This document shows, in pieces, positions 7,868 through 16,371 of a DNA stretch of 21,252 nucleotides (position 1 is its first letter; each line of letters starts with the position of its first letter). Origin of the DNA: Flammeovirgaceae bacterium (lineage in GTDB: Bacteria; Bacteroidota; Bacteroidia; Cytophagales; Cyclobacteriaceae). The position numbers and the translations under genes are program-made. The stretch covers positions 1 through 21,252 of the forward strand of contig QIEB01000634.1 in NCBI GenBank assembly GCA_003229495.1, read 5' to 3'. Under the pieces are notes generated by a model. That model searched no databases. It worked only from the letters and a program-made list of their open reading frames with translations, and was not told where the DNA came from.

Positions 7868-9718
7868 TTGATTCATACAAAACGATATATTGTGAGATCA
7901 CTCATTCAACTATCTATTCTTTTAGTTCCCTGCGGAATATATGGACAGCAGCATTCATTACAATTTGACCGACTGCAACTGCCCAATAATGCCCTATTCC
8001 ACACCATGATGCAGGATAGTAAGGGTTTCATATCAGTGCTCTGTGGATTATTTTCCGTTTTTTTATGGCCAGGGAGCATTTGAAAGGTAATCTCAAACTG
8101 GAGCAATTAGAGTTGGAAAAGGTCAAAGAAATGGACTCTATGAAAACCCAGTTTTTTGCTAATGTCTCTCATGAATTCAGGACCCCTTTAACGCTTATTT
8201 TGGGACCCCTGAGACAAATGAAAGAGGGTACATTCAAAGGAGATGTAGACGCTGTGATTGGGGTGATGATCCGCAACAGCAAGCGTTTGTTGCAGCTGGT
8301 CAATCAATTATTGGATTTCAGCAAACTGGAAGCCGGTGCGGTGCCACTGAAAGCATCCATAAGTGATCTAGTGGAGTTTCTTCGAACCATGTTCTCAGCA
8401 TTTGAATCCACTGCCCTCAGCCGTGACATGCGCTATGTGTTCCAAAGTGAAGTAAGCTCATTACCTGCCTACTTTGATCGTGATAAGCTGGAAAAAGTCA
8501 TGATTAATTTGTTGGGCAATGCTTTTAAATTCACTACGGACCATGGCGCTATTTACTTAAAAGTAAGTGGTAAAGTACAGGACCCTGCGGTGGACCAGGG
8601 AGAGGGAATAGTTGAAATCCGGGTTGAATACAGCGGTAAAGGAATTCCCAGGAATAAACTACCCCACGTTTTCGATCGCTTTTATCAAGCAGATCCCACC
8701 TCCACCCGTAAACATGAAGGTACCGGCATTGGGCTGGCCATAGCCAAGGAACTGGTGGACTTACACTACGGGACCATTTCCGTAACCAGTAAAAAAAGAG
8801 AAGGCACCTCCTTTATCATTCACCTGCCATTGGGTAAATCTCATTTGAAGGAAGAAGAAGTGATCTTAAGAAAAGGTTATCAGCCCATTGATACTATTGC
8901 TATTGAAGCCCTTCCGGAAAGTATAACCGTTCCAATGGCCCAGGAAAACCAAAACGGAGATCTGCCTTTAATACTGATCATTGATGATAACGAAGATATG
9001 CGCTTATATCTCGGGAGATTCTATCCGGCAAATTTCAACTGGCAAAGGCTTCAAATGGATTGGCTGGCTGGGAATATGCCTTGGAACATATACCTGACCT
9101 GGTAATCAGCGACGTGATGATGCCGGAAATGGACGGGCACCAACTGTGCCGGCAATTAAAAACCGATGAACGTACCAGTCATATACCGGTGATACTGTTG
9201 ACCGCCAAGGCCGGTGAACAGGCCAAACTGGAAGGATTGGAAACAGGGGCAGATGATTATATCACCAAGCCCTTTAGTCCGGTAGAACTGAATGCCCGGG
9301 TACAGAACCTGATTGAACTTCGACAACAACTAAGAGAGCGCTACAGCAGTAATCTTTCACTTGTACCCAAAGACATAACCATTACCTCCGTTGATGAGAG
9401 ATTTCTACAACGGGCATTGGACATTGTGGAGATGCATTGATCAGACACAGATTTTGATTCTGAAAATTTCGCCAGGGAAATAGGCATGAGCCGTTCACAG
9501 TTGCACCGAAAACTGGTTGCCCTAACCGGGGTCAGGCCACCAGCGAGTTCATCCGTACCTACCGATTGAACTACGCCCGGCAACTAATTGAAAAAGACTT
9601 TGGCAACATAACCCAGGTGTGCTATGAATGTGGATTTAACAGCCCTTCCCATTTTACCCTGCGTTTTAAAAAGCAGTTTGGAGTGTCGCCCACTGAATTC
9701 GCCAAAAGCGTACTCTAG
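7868..9718 (+). pseudogene. Decayed hybrid two-component regulator HTCS2 (sensor deleted, frameshifted)
   Basis: This is a degenerate copy of HTCS1. The first 50 or so residues from TTG 7868 match the HTCS1 signal peptide and first propeller strand (IQLSILL, LQFD, MMQDSKGF). At about 8030 the sequence then jumps to the end of the transmembrane helix, a loss of about 2.3 kb covering the whole propeller and Y_Y_Y domain. After the junction the frame shifts; the kinase continues in the frame of ATG 8065 with His in SHEFRTP (8170-8172). The G1 box Asp is replaced by Tyr (8629-8631). A one-base loss near 9015 breaks the receiver. The receiver then continues, with phospho-acceptor Asp at 9111-9113, up to an in-frame TGA (9438-9440) where HTCS1 has CGA. 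A one-base gain near 9530 breaks the AraC domain, which otherwise reads to TAG 9716-9718. Four disabling lesions make a functional product very unlikely. Confidence 0.92.
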
Positions 9719-9885
9719 CCGGTAATTGGTCAAATGACACATATTTATAAGATTTTGACTTAAAATTAACATTGCTTTCAAGTGCCTCGATTTTATTTGA
9801 ATATAATTGATATTCTTAGCTTAATTCGTGAAAGATAGACGAGCTGCTCTTTTCTAGATTAAGGTTTCAAATAACCTTTAAAATC

Positions 9886-10374
9886 ATGAAAAGAGATCCA
9901 AAACTTTATTGTCTTTTGTTATTATTAATTTGTGTCCCTGTTGTCCTAAAATCTAACGACAGCATTCAGTCCCAGGCACCTTTACTAGCTGCTGATAATC
10001 ATATTCTAATTGAGGGTACAATAAACGGAAAAAAAGCCTTCTTTCTGCTGGACACCGGTGCCAGTTATACGGTTTTACACAGCAAATCAGCTAAATACTT
10101 CAATTACCAGATATTTCAATCACCAACCAGTAAAAGGAAATCAGCCGGAGTAAATTCCAATTCAACCTCCCAAAGAAATATCGCTATTGACGTAATGTTA
10201 AACATTGGTCAACCCGGTATAAAGCAAGCTTACTTTACCCAGAACCTGACTCCTGTGGTTAATCATATCTACAGTATTTCTAAGATTCGAATTGCAGGCA
10301 TTATTGGAACTGATTTCCTGAAGAGATATGGATGCAGGGTGGATTTTGGGAATAAGCTGCTGGTGTTTAGTTAG
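9886..10374 (+). CDS. Secreted retropepsin-like aspartic protease, type B copy 2 (B2)
   Basis: The product has 162 residues with a hydrophobic N-terminal signal (about 8-24), so it is probably periplasmic. The catalytic motif is Asp56-Thr57-Gly58-Ala59, followed by LHSKSAK as in B1. The C-terminal GIIGTDFL and KRYGCRVDFGNK match B1. The middle of the protein has diverged strongly from B1, but the last 50 or so bases of the gene are almost identical between the copies, with 33 identical bases at 10324-10356 and 5964-5996. The gene is intact although the HTCS2 just upstream is a pseudogene. It ends 87 nt before the converging CHAD gene. As for the others, the substrate is unknown and dimeric action is inferred from the family. 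Confidence 0.88.
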   Translation: MKRDPKLYCLLLLLICVPVVLKSNDSIQSQAPLLAADNHILIEGTINGKKAFFLLDTGASYTVLHSKSAKYFNYQIFQSPTSKRKSAGVNSNSTSQRNIAIDVMLNIGQPGIKQAYFTQNLTPVVNHIYSISKIRIAGIIGTDFLKRYGCRVDFGNKLLVFS

Positions 10375-10461
10375 AGTGCATTACGGATCACAGTCTGTTC
10401 ACATTAAGTAGAAAATTCATTGGGCCCGGAGTTTGGGGCTTGGGACAAAGAGCTCACTAAT

Positions 10462-11274
10462 TCATGGCCAATTGGCCAATAAATCTCTCAAATAAAAACG
10501 AGAGGCTGCCAATAATGACCGCCGGTCATTATTTAATTTTTTTAAGAATTCTTTATCATTCTTCATTTTCATGGCATGAGTTGATTCAGTGGCTAGTAAA
10601 CGAATTTTCTCTAATACTATAACCCTATCGTGCCAGTCTCCCAATATATTCCCCAGCAATCCGATTCTTTTGTATTGCTCAGGGGATATAAAATCTTTTT
10701 TCATAATTAAGGCCCAATCTATGACAAAACGGATACGTTTGAGTGAAATTCTGACCTGATGCCATTTATCTTTTCTTTTAGAGTTCATTAAAATTTCGAT
10801 TCTCTGAAACAAGTGATCGATATATCCAACCATGCCCTTAAGCCACCGTGATTGACTTATCGATTTCAGTTGCTGAGAAGAAGTCCCTGATGGTACAAAA
10901 AGCTTTCCGCTTGGATTTCTTTTTTTCCATTCCACTAATTGACCAATTGCCAATACTAGCTCATCATTAAGAGATTTTTGAAGAATATCCTTGTTGATGA
11001 TTTGATACTGACAAAGGACCTGATGTGCTATCTGCAAGTCCCTAACCGCCCCCGAGAGGTTAAAAATTTCCTTCAATGGCCCAAATGCCAGCCTGGCATT
11101 AAAAGATTGAGGGGCAACAAAAGCCGCCAGCCGAAAAACAGCGTTGACCTTTTTTAAACTAACCCGCAGTTGATGGATGGCCTCCTCTTCATGACCTTTG
11201 CGGATCTTAATATAGTGGCTCGCAGCCGTGGAAAAAAGTTCATCCAAGTGTTGGGTCAGGTGATCAATTCCCAT
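10462..11274 (-). CDS. CHAD domain-containing protein
   Basis: The product has 270 residues and no signal peptide. It shows the conserved histidine alpha-helical domain pattern twice: EEAIHQLRVSLKKVNAVFRL near the N-terminus and KWHQVRISLKRIRFVIDW in the second half. These are joined by LSGAVRDLQIAHQVL and LGNILGDWHDRVIVLEKI. The spaced His, Arg and Lys residues on helices form the basic surface that, in studied CHAD proteins, binds polyphosphate. There is no CYTH domain fused, so this is a stand-alone CHAD protein. It is a single gene, convergent with B2 and divergent from the esterase at 11441. Nothing in the context ties it to either neighbouring system. An N-terminal ATG at 11274 fits the start of the helical domain. 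Confidence 0.9.
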   Translation of the reverse strand: MGIDHLTQHLDELFSTAASHYIKIRKGHEEEAIHQLRVSLKKVNAVFRLAAFVAPQSFNARLAFGPLKEIFNLSGAVRDLQIAHQVLCQYQIINKDILQKSLNDELVLAIGQLVEWKKRNPSGKLFVPSGTSSQQLKSISQSRWLKGMVGYIDHLFQRIEILMNSKRKDKWHQVRISLKRIRFVIDWALIMKKDFISPEQYKRIGLLGNILGDWHDRVIVLEKIRLLATESTHAMKMKNDKEFLKKLNNDRRSLLAASRFYLRDLLANWP

Positions 11275-11440
11275 AAAATAAAAATAGGTAGAAATTCGGA
11301 CTTAATAGCAATTTACGAATTGTCTTACGGTGTTGGGCTACGGACCGAATCCAGCTTAGCCATAGGGGTTTATTTCTAATTCATAAAGACTCAAGAATTT
11401 TTTTCGTACATTAAAATCAGTAGCGAAACAACATTCCCGG

Positions 11441-12145
11441 TTGAAAGAAGAATACAAAAAGTGGCATTCCCCCACACTTAGCATGGATATTGAAATGCTG
11501 GTGTATGGTCATTATGGCTATCCGGTGATTGTTTTCCCCACTACCAAAGGCCGCTACTACGAAAGCAAGGATTTTAAATTAATAGATTCTGTAGCACATT
11601 TAATTGATGCCGGTAAGGTCAAGATCTATTGCCCGGACAGTGTTGATGCTTACAGCCTTTATAATAAATCCATACCTCCCGGTGAGCGGGTAAAAAATCA
11701 TAAATGGTATATTAATTTTATTAAGGACGAAGTTGTAAATGCCATTCGCAGTTCATATAACATTCCCAAAGTCGCAGTGGCAGGAGCTAGTTTCGGTGGT
11801 TATCACGCTGCGAATTTTGCTTTTAGTCATCCTGAGTTGGTAAGTCATCTATTCTGTATGAGCGCTCAATTCGATATTCGCGATTTTATGGATGACTTTT
11901 ACAATGACGATCTGTATTTTGTAAATCCCATTGATTATTTACCGGGTAACAATCATCCGGATCTCTGGAAAATGAATATTGCGCTGGGCTATGGGGAGTG
12001 GGATATTTGTCGGGATGCTAATTTACAGATGTCCCATATTTTGAATGAAAAAGGCATCACCCATTGGTTGGATGAACGACGATGGGCTGAACATGACTGG
12101 CCCATATGGCGCAGGATGTTTATAGATTATTTATCACAATTGTGA
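11441..12145 (+). CDS. Putative esterase, alpha/beta hydrolase (COG4947-like)
   Basis: The product has 234 residues. The TTG start at 11441 is chosen because it gives KEEYKKWHSPTLSMDIEMLVYG, the N-terminal pattern I associate with this esterase family; there is no ATG upstream in a sensible position. The catalytic triad can be proposed from sequence: nucleophile Ser117 in the elbow GASFGG, Asp188 in GEWDICRD, and His218 in AEHDWPIW. There is no signal peptide, so it is cytoplasmic. It is the first gene of the plus-strand run and lies 81 nt before the ATP-grasp gene at 12227. Family members are often found beside ATP-grasp and GCS2 genes, from memory of comparative genomics of amidoligases. 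A role in hydrolysing or transferring an activated ester or amide in that pathway is inference. Confidence 0.85.
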   Translation: MKEEYKKWHSPTLSMDIEMLVYGHYGYPVIVFPTTKGRYYESKDFKLIDSVAHLIDAGKVKIYCPDSVDAYSLYNKSIPPGERVKNHKWYINFIKDEVVNAIRSSYNIPKVAVAGASFGGYHAANFAFSHPELVSHLFCMSAQFDIRDFMDDFYNDDLYFVNPIDYLPGNNHPDLWKMNIALGYGEWDICRDANLQMSHILNEKGITHWLDERRWAEHDWPIWRRMFIDYLSQL

Positions 12146-12226
12146 TAACATCAAACATCGTTATTCGGAGTTCGGAGTTCAAACCATGGTTTAATAATTT
12201 CTTTGAATTAAGAAAAACAATCTAAT

Positions 12227-13165
12227 ATGAAAAAAATAGGTATTTTATTTGGTCAGGAAAACACTTTCCCATGGGCATTGGTTGAAAGGATCAATGACAT
12301 GAAGGTGGATGGGATAACCGCTGAAGCTGCTTCCATAGATGTGGTACAACAGGCCAAATCCACTGAATATGCAGTAATTATCGATCGAATCTCCCAGGAT
12401 GTGCCTTTTTACCGGGCATTCCTGAAAAATGCCGCCATAGGTGGAACTGCAGTGATCAACAATCCTTTCTGGTTCAGCGCCGATGAAAAGTTCTTTAACA
12501 ATGCCCTGGCGGAAAAAATTGGAGTACCTGTTCCCAAGACCGTACTACTACCATCGAATAAACGTCCCGATGATACCGATGAGAAATCTTTTCGCAATCT
12601 TAAATTCCCTGCAGACTGGAACTATATATATGACTATATAGGTTTCCCTGCTTATATGAAACCTTTTTCCGGTGGAGGATGGAAAAGTGTTTACAGACTT
12701 GAGAACAGCGAAGATCTTTTTAATAAACACCAGGAAACCGGGCAACTGGTGATGATGCTGCAGGAGGAGATCCAGTTTAAAGAGTATTTTCGCTGCTATT
12801 GCTTAGGTCAAAAGTATGTGCATATCATGCAGTATGAACCCAGGAACCCTCATCACCTCAGATATGTAAAAGACGGACCGCCCATAGAGCAAAAACTTCT
12901 GGACACCATCCATGACTATACCATCAAGCTAAATCACTGGCTGGGATATGATTTCAACACCGTGGAATTTGCTGTTCGTGATGGGATACCCTATGCCATC
13001 GATTTTTGCAATCCAGCCCCTGATGCTGATCTCAATTCAGTCGGCCAGGACAATTTTGATTGGGTGGTGGAACATGCCGCAAAGATGGCGGTGGAAAGGG
13101 CCCAAAGTGTTAAGGAAGGTTCCATGAATCTTTCCTGGGGCAATTTTGTAAAAGTGCAGCTTTAG
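12227..13165 (+). CDS. ATP-grasp ligase 1
   Basis: The product has 312 residues and is cytoplasmic. An N-terminal Rossmann-like pre-ATP-grasp domain (KKIGILFGQENTFPWAL) leads into an ATP-grasp fold. The nucleotide-binding Lys is probably Lys145 in AYMKPFSGGGWKSVY, with the glycine-rich loop right after it. MLQEEIQFKEYFRCYCLG resembles the adenine-contact and hinge region. VEFAVRDGIPYAIDFCNPAPDAD carries the metal-binding acid/Asn residues (Asp259, Asn262). ATP-grasp enzymes of this kind join a carboxylate, through an acyl phosphate, to an amine or thiol. The next gene (GCS2) starts only 3 nt after its stop, so they are cotranscribed. The substrate cannot be assigned from sequence. Confidence 0.87.
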   Translation: MKKIGILFGQENTFPWALVERINDMKVDGITAEAASIDVVQQAKSTEYAVIIDRISQDVPFYRAFLKNAAIGGTAVINNPFWFSADEKFFNNALAEKIGVPVPKTVLLPSNKRPDDTDEKSFRNLKFPADWNYIYDYIGFPAYMKPFSGGGWKSVYRLENSEDLFNKHQETGQLVMMLQEEIQFKEYFRCYCLGQKYVHIMQYEPRNPHHLRYVKDGPPIEQKLLDTIHDYTIKLNHWLGYDFNTVEFAVRDGIPYAIDFCNPAPDADLNSVGQDNFDWVVEHAAKMAVERAQSVKEGSMNLSWGNFVKVQL

Positions 13166-13168
13166 ACT

Positions 13169-14269
13169 ATGGCGGGTAAATTCACTTTAGGAATTGAAGA
13201 AGAGTATCAGGTCATCGATCCCAAGACTTTAGAACTAATTTCTCACGAGCAAAAAATCGTAGAAGAAGCGGATAGGGTTATGAAAAACCAGGTAAAGGCA
13301 GAAATGCATCAAGCCATGGTAGAGGTAGGTACCAATATTTGCCAGAACATTGACGATGCCCGCAAACAATTAACCTTTTTAAGGAAGAATTGCTGTGAAA
13401 TTGCCCGAAATCTTGGTTATCGAATTGCTGCGGCTGGCACCCACCCATTTTCTGCCTGGCAGGCACAATTAATCACACCGGAACCACGATACCACAATAT
13501 TATTGCAGAGTTACAAGATACCGCGCGATCAAATTTAATTTTCGGGCTGCACGTACACGTGGGTATAGAAGACCGTAACAGAAGCTTGCACCTGGTCAAT
13601 TCCCTAAGATATTTCCTTCCCCATATTTTTGCACTTTCTACTAATTCTCCTTTCTGGGAAGGTCGCAATACCGGATTTAAATCTTACAGGTCCAAGGTAT
13701 TTGATAAATTTCCCCGAACTGGTATACCCGATCTGTTTGGCAGCCTGGCCGAGTATGAAAATTTTCTAAATCTACTGGTGAAAACCAATTGCATTGATAA
13801 TGCCAAGAAAATATGGTGGGACATAAGGGTCCATCCCTTCTTCCCTACCATCGAGATCCGCATTTGTGATATTCCCATGACCATCGATGAAACCATTGCT
13901 ATCGCCGCTTTAATCCAGGCCATTACTGTCAAATTGTATAAATTGCGGGAAGATAATTTAAACTTCATCACCTATAAGAAGTCATTGATCAACGAAAATA
14001 AGTGGCGGGCCAGCCGCTATGGATTGGACGGAAAATTGATCGACTTTGGCAAGGAAATGGAAGTGGACACCCGCAGCCTGATTTTGGAGATGCTGGATTT
14101 TGTTGATGATGTAGTGGATGATCTAGGGTCCAGACATGAACTCGAATACATCAATCAGATCCTTGAAATGGGTACCGGCGCTGACCGGCAGTTAAAAGTA
14201 TATCAGGAAACACAAAGTCTGGGTAAAGTTGTCGAGTACATAGTGCAACAAACCACTGAAGGAATTTAA
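13169..14269 (+). CDS. Carboxylate-amine ligase, glutamate-cysteine ligase family 2 (GCS2, YbdK-like)
   Basis: The product has 366 residues, the usual size for the family. Hallmarks are the N-terminal FTLGIEEEYQVID with the metal-binding Glu cluster, GTHPFSAW, the FGLHVHVGIED segment, and the C-terminal EIRICDIPMTIDETIAIAALIQA. Members catalyse ATP-dependent gamma-glutamyl or related amide formation. E. coli YbdK has weak glutamate-cysteine ligase activity, but many members have other or unknown substrates. It is placed between ATP-grasp 1 (3-nt gap) and the amidotransferase (1-nt gap), so it acts in the same pathway. Glutathione synthesis proper is possible but would not explain three ATP-grasp genes, an amidotransferase and two esterases around it. 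Confidence 0.92.
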   Translation: MAGKFTLGIEEEYQVIDPKTLELISHEQKIVEEADRVMKNQVKAEMHQAMVEVGTNICQNIDDARKQLTFLRKNCCEIARNLGYRIAAAGTHPFSAWQAQLITPEPRYHNIIAELQDTARSNLIFGLHVHVGIEDRNRSLHLVNSLRYFLPHIFALSTNSPFWEGRNTGFKSYRSKVFDKFPRTGIPDLFGSLAEYENFLNLLVKTNCIDNAKKIWWDIRVHPFFPTIEIRICDIPMTIDETIAIAALIQAITVKLYKLREDNLNFITYKKSLINENKWRASRYGLDGKLIDFGKEMEVDTRSLILEMLDFVDDVVDDLGSRHELEYINQILEMGTGADRQLKVYQETQSLGKVVEYIVQQTTEGI

Positions 14270-14270
14270 T

Positions 14271-15152
14271 ATGGCGCAGTTGAAGTTGGCATTGATGGAT
14301 ATGAATGACGGGATTGCTAACCAGGGAATGAGGGGGCTAAGGAATATTGTGAAGGAATTCATAGAGCCAGAGGACCACGGGATAAGCACGGGTCCCGGTC
14401 CGGATAGTCATCGGGATCATCCGGGGCTACATGTCGACGAATTCGAAGTGCGGAAGAAGCATCAGGTTCCTGGACTGGACTATAACATTTACCTATCAAG
14501 CGGCGGTCCTGGAGACCCCAGAGAAAATATCGAAGGTCAGGAAAATCAGTGGTACCAGTTGATCGACCAAATCTGGCGCCACAATCAAACCAAGGAAGAC
14601 AAAAAGTATGTATTCTTCGTTTGCCACAGTTTTCAGATGGCTTGCCATCATTTCGGGCTATGTGATATAACCCGTAGAAAATCAACTTCCTTTGGAATCT
14701 ATCCCATTCATAAAACGGAAATAGGTAAAAAGGACCCATTGTTGAATGACCTGCAAGATCCGTATTACGCTGTGGACAGCCGGGACTGGCAATTAGTACA
14801 GCCCAAAAGAGCCATCTTTAAAAAATACGGGGCTAAGATCCTTTCTCTTGAAAAAATAAGAACACACGTAGAGTATGAACGGGCCATCATGGCCATTCGT
14901 TTTTCATCTGAAATGGTAGGTACTCAGTTTCACCCTGAGGCGGACCCTGAAGGCATGAAGATCCACTTTAAAAATAAATTAAACCGCGATAAGGTGATCA
15001 AGAACTTTAGTGAGAAAAAGTACCAAAAAATGATGAAATCTCTGGATGACCCGGAAGCAATTGCTTGTACCTATGCGACAGTTATTCCGGGATTCCTTAA
15101 TCGAGCCATCCATTCATTGACCTCTGTAGGTTACAAGGAGCATGCAGCCTGA
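14271..15152 (+). CDS. Class I glutamine amidotransferase-like protein
   Basis: The product has 293 residues. The nucleophile elbow is VCHSFQMAC with Cys118. The catalytic His221 and Glu223 lie in TQFHPEADPEG, the typical class I triad spacing. Such domains hydrolyse glutamine and hand ammonia to a partner synthase. An N-terminal stretch of about 60 residues before the SSGGPGDP segment and an extended C-terminus are more than a minimal GATase needs, so it may bind a partner or act on a gamma-glutamyl substrate instead. It starts 1 nt after the GCS2 stop and overlaps the next gene by 11 nt, indicating translational coupling. Either the GCS2 protein or one of the ATP-grasp proteins could be the ammonia acceptor enzyme; this is inference. 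Confidence 0.88.
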   Translation: MAQLKLALMDMNDGIANQGMRGLRNIVKEFIEPEDHGISTGPGPDSHRDHPGLHVDEFEVRKKHQVPGLDYNIYLSSGGPGDPRENIEGQENQWYQLIDQIWRHNQTKEDKKYVFFVCHSFQMACHHFGLCDITRRKSTSFGIYPIHKTEIGKKDPLLNDLQDPYYAVDSRDWQLVQPKRAIFKKYGAKILSLEKIRTHVEYERAIMAIRFSSEMVGTQFHPEADPEGMKIHFKNKLNRDKVIKNFSEKKYQKMMKSLDDPEAIACTYATVIPGFLNRAIHSLTSVGYKEHAA

Positions 15153-16341
15153 GGTACGCCGCGAATATAACCGGCAATTTACTCCGGAACGATACCAGGC
15201 CTTTAAGGATGCCATTGCCAGGTCCGTAGACCATGTACCTCCCTTCAGGATAGCAGAAACTCCGGTATTTGTCCCTAAGTCATTGAAGAGTCTACTGGTT
15301 GAGGCTTGCGGTGAAATAAACAAGATTGTATGTGATCCCAATTTCAAACAGCGTACTGATGATGCCATAAAGCACCCTACCCTCAGGGTCCCGGGTGAAG
15401 ACTACCATACCCGTTTCTTGCAAATGGACTTTGGAATTTGTCTGGATGAAAATGGCCAGCCAATTCCACAGCTGATTGAACTTCAGGGATTTCCATCATT
15501 ATATTTTTTTCAGGAGCTGCTTTCTAAATCGTACCGGGAGCATTTCTACATACCGGATGACTATTCTGTTTTTGTGGATGACCTTGACCAGCAGTCCTAT
15601 ATCGAACTGTTACGCAAGGTGATCGTAGGTGACAATGACCCGGAAAATGTGGTGTTATTGGAGGTGGAACCTGAAAAGCAGGTAACAAATATCGATTTCT
15701 TAAGGGCACATCAGCTATTGGGGATAAAAGTGCTATGCATAACCAAACTGAAAAAAGACCATACGAAACTTTACTATCTGGACGATAAGGGCAGGAAGGT
15801 ACCTGTCTATAAGATCTACAACCGGGTCATTTTTGATGAGTTAAACAAACGGCCGGATCTAAAAAGGGAGTTTTATTTTAAGGATGAAGTCGAAGTGGAA
15901 TGGGTAGGCCATCCCAACTGGTTCTTTCGAATCAGTAAGTACATAATGCCCATGCTTCAAAACAGGTTTGTACCTAGCTGCTTATACCTGGACCAGATAG
16001 AAAGGTACCCGGAAAATCTAAGCGACTATGTCTTGAAACCGCTTTACTCCTTTGCCGGCTCCGGTGTTCAACTAAACGTAACCTCTGATCTGTTGGATAA
16101 TCTAAATGATAAAGAAAACTATATACTGCAAAAAAGAGTTAAGTATCACTCTTTCCCTATTGCTCCTGACGGTGGAGTAAAGGTGGAGATCAGAATGCTT
16201 ATGATCTGGGAACATGGAAAACCTACAGCAAGGATTGTCAACAATCTGGTGCGACTCTCCAAAGGAGCCATGATTGGGGTTAAATACAATAAAAACAAGC
16301 AATGGGTGGGTGCCAGTGTAGGATTTTTTGAACCGAACTAG
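15142..16341 (+). CDS. Divergent ATP-grasp-like ligase 2
   Basis: The product has 399 residues and is cytoplasmic. It is not a standard RimK or D-Ala-D-Ala ligase type. The clearest ATP-grasp signature is in the C-terminal third: YVLKPLYSFAGSGVQL (probable nucleotide Lys299 followed by the glycine-rich loop), then YILQKRVKY as hinge, and VEIRMLMIWEHG and RIVNNLVRLSKG with candidate metal and ATP ligands (Glu/Arg, Asn/Arg). The first 290 residues are probably a long substrate domain; LIELQGFPSLYFFQELL resembles the substrate/metal region of glutathionylspermidine-synthase-like or circularly permuted ATP-grasps. ATG 15142 overlaps the end of the amidotransferase gene. It is the last gene of the plus-strand operon. 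The assignment to ATP-grasp is good, the subfamily uncertain. Confidence 0.78.
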   Translation: MQPEVRREYNRQFTPERYQAFKDAIARSVDHVPPFRIAETPVFVPKSLKSLLVEACGEINKIVCDPNFKQRTDDAIKHPTLRVPGEDYHTRFLQMDFGICLDENGQPIPQLIELQGFPSLYFFQELLSKSYREHFYIPDDYSVFVDDLDQQSYIELLRKVIVGDNDPENVVLLEVEPEKQVTNIDFLRAHQLLGIKVLCITKLKKDHTKLYYLDDKGRKVPVYKIYNRVIFDELNKRPDLKREFYFKDEVEVEWVGHPNWFFRISKYIMPMLQNRFVPSCLYLDQIERYPENLSDYVLKPLYSFAGSGVQLNVTSDLLDNLNDKENYILQKRVKYHSFPIAPDGGVKVEIRMLMIWEHGKPTARIVNNLVRLSKGAMIGVKYNKNKQWVGASVGFFEPN

Positions 16342-16371
16342 CTTTGAGGCTAGCCTTACTGGCTAGTAAAT

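Noticed and set aside
934..10374. Polysaccharide utilisation locus
   Set aside because: HTCS regulators usually sit beside SusC/SusD and glycoside hydrolases; none are present here, and the sulfatase is 10 kb away beyond unrelated operons.
2..10374. Retroelement or provirus origin of the retropepsin genes
   Set aside because: All complete copies have bacterial signal peptides and no reverse transcriptase, integrase or gag-like sequence is nearby.
11441..16341. Plain glutathione biosynthesis (GshA/GshB)
   Set aside because: The GCS2 and ATP-grasp 1 genes alone could fit, but the coupled amidotransferase, two further ATP-grasps and hydrolases need another explanation.
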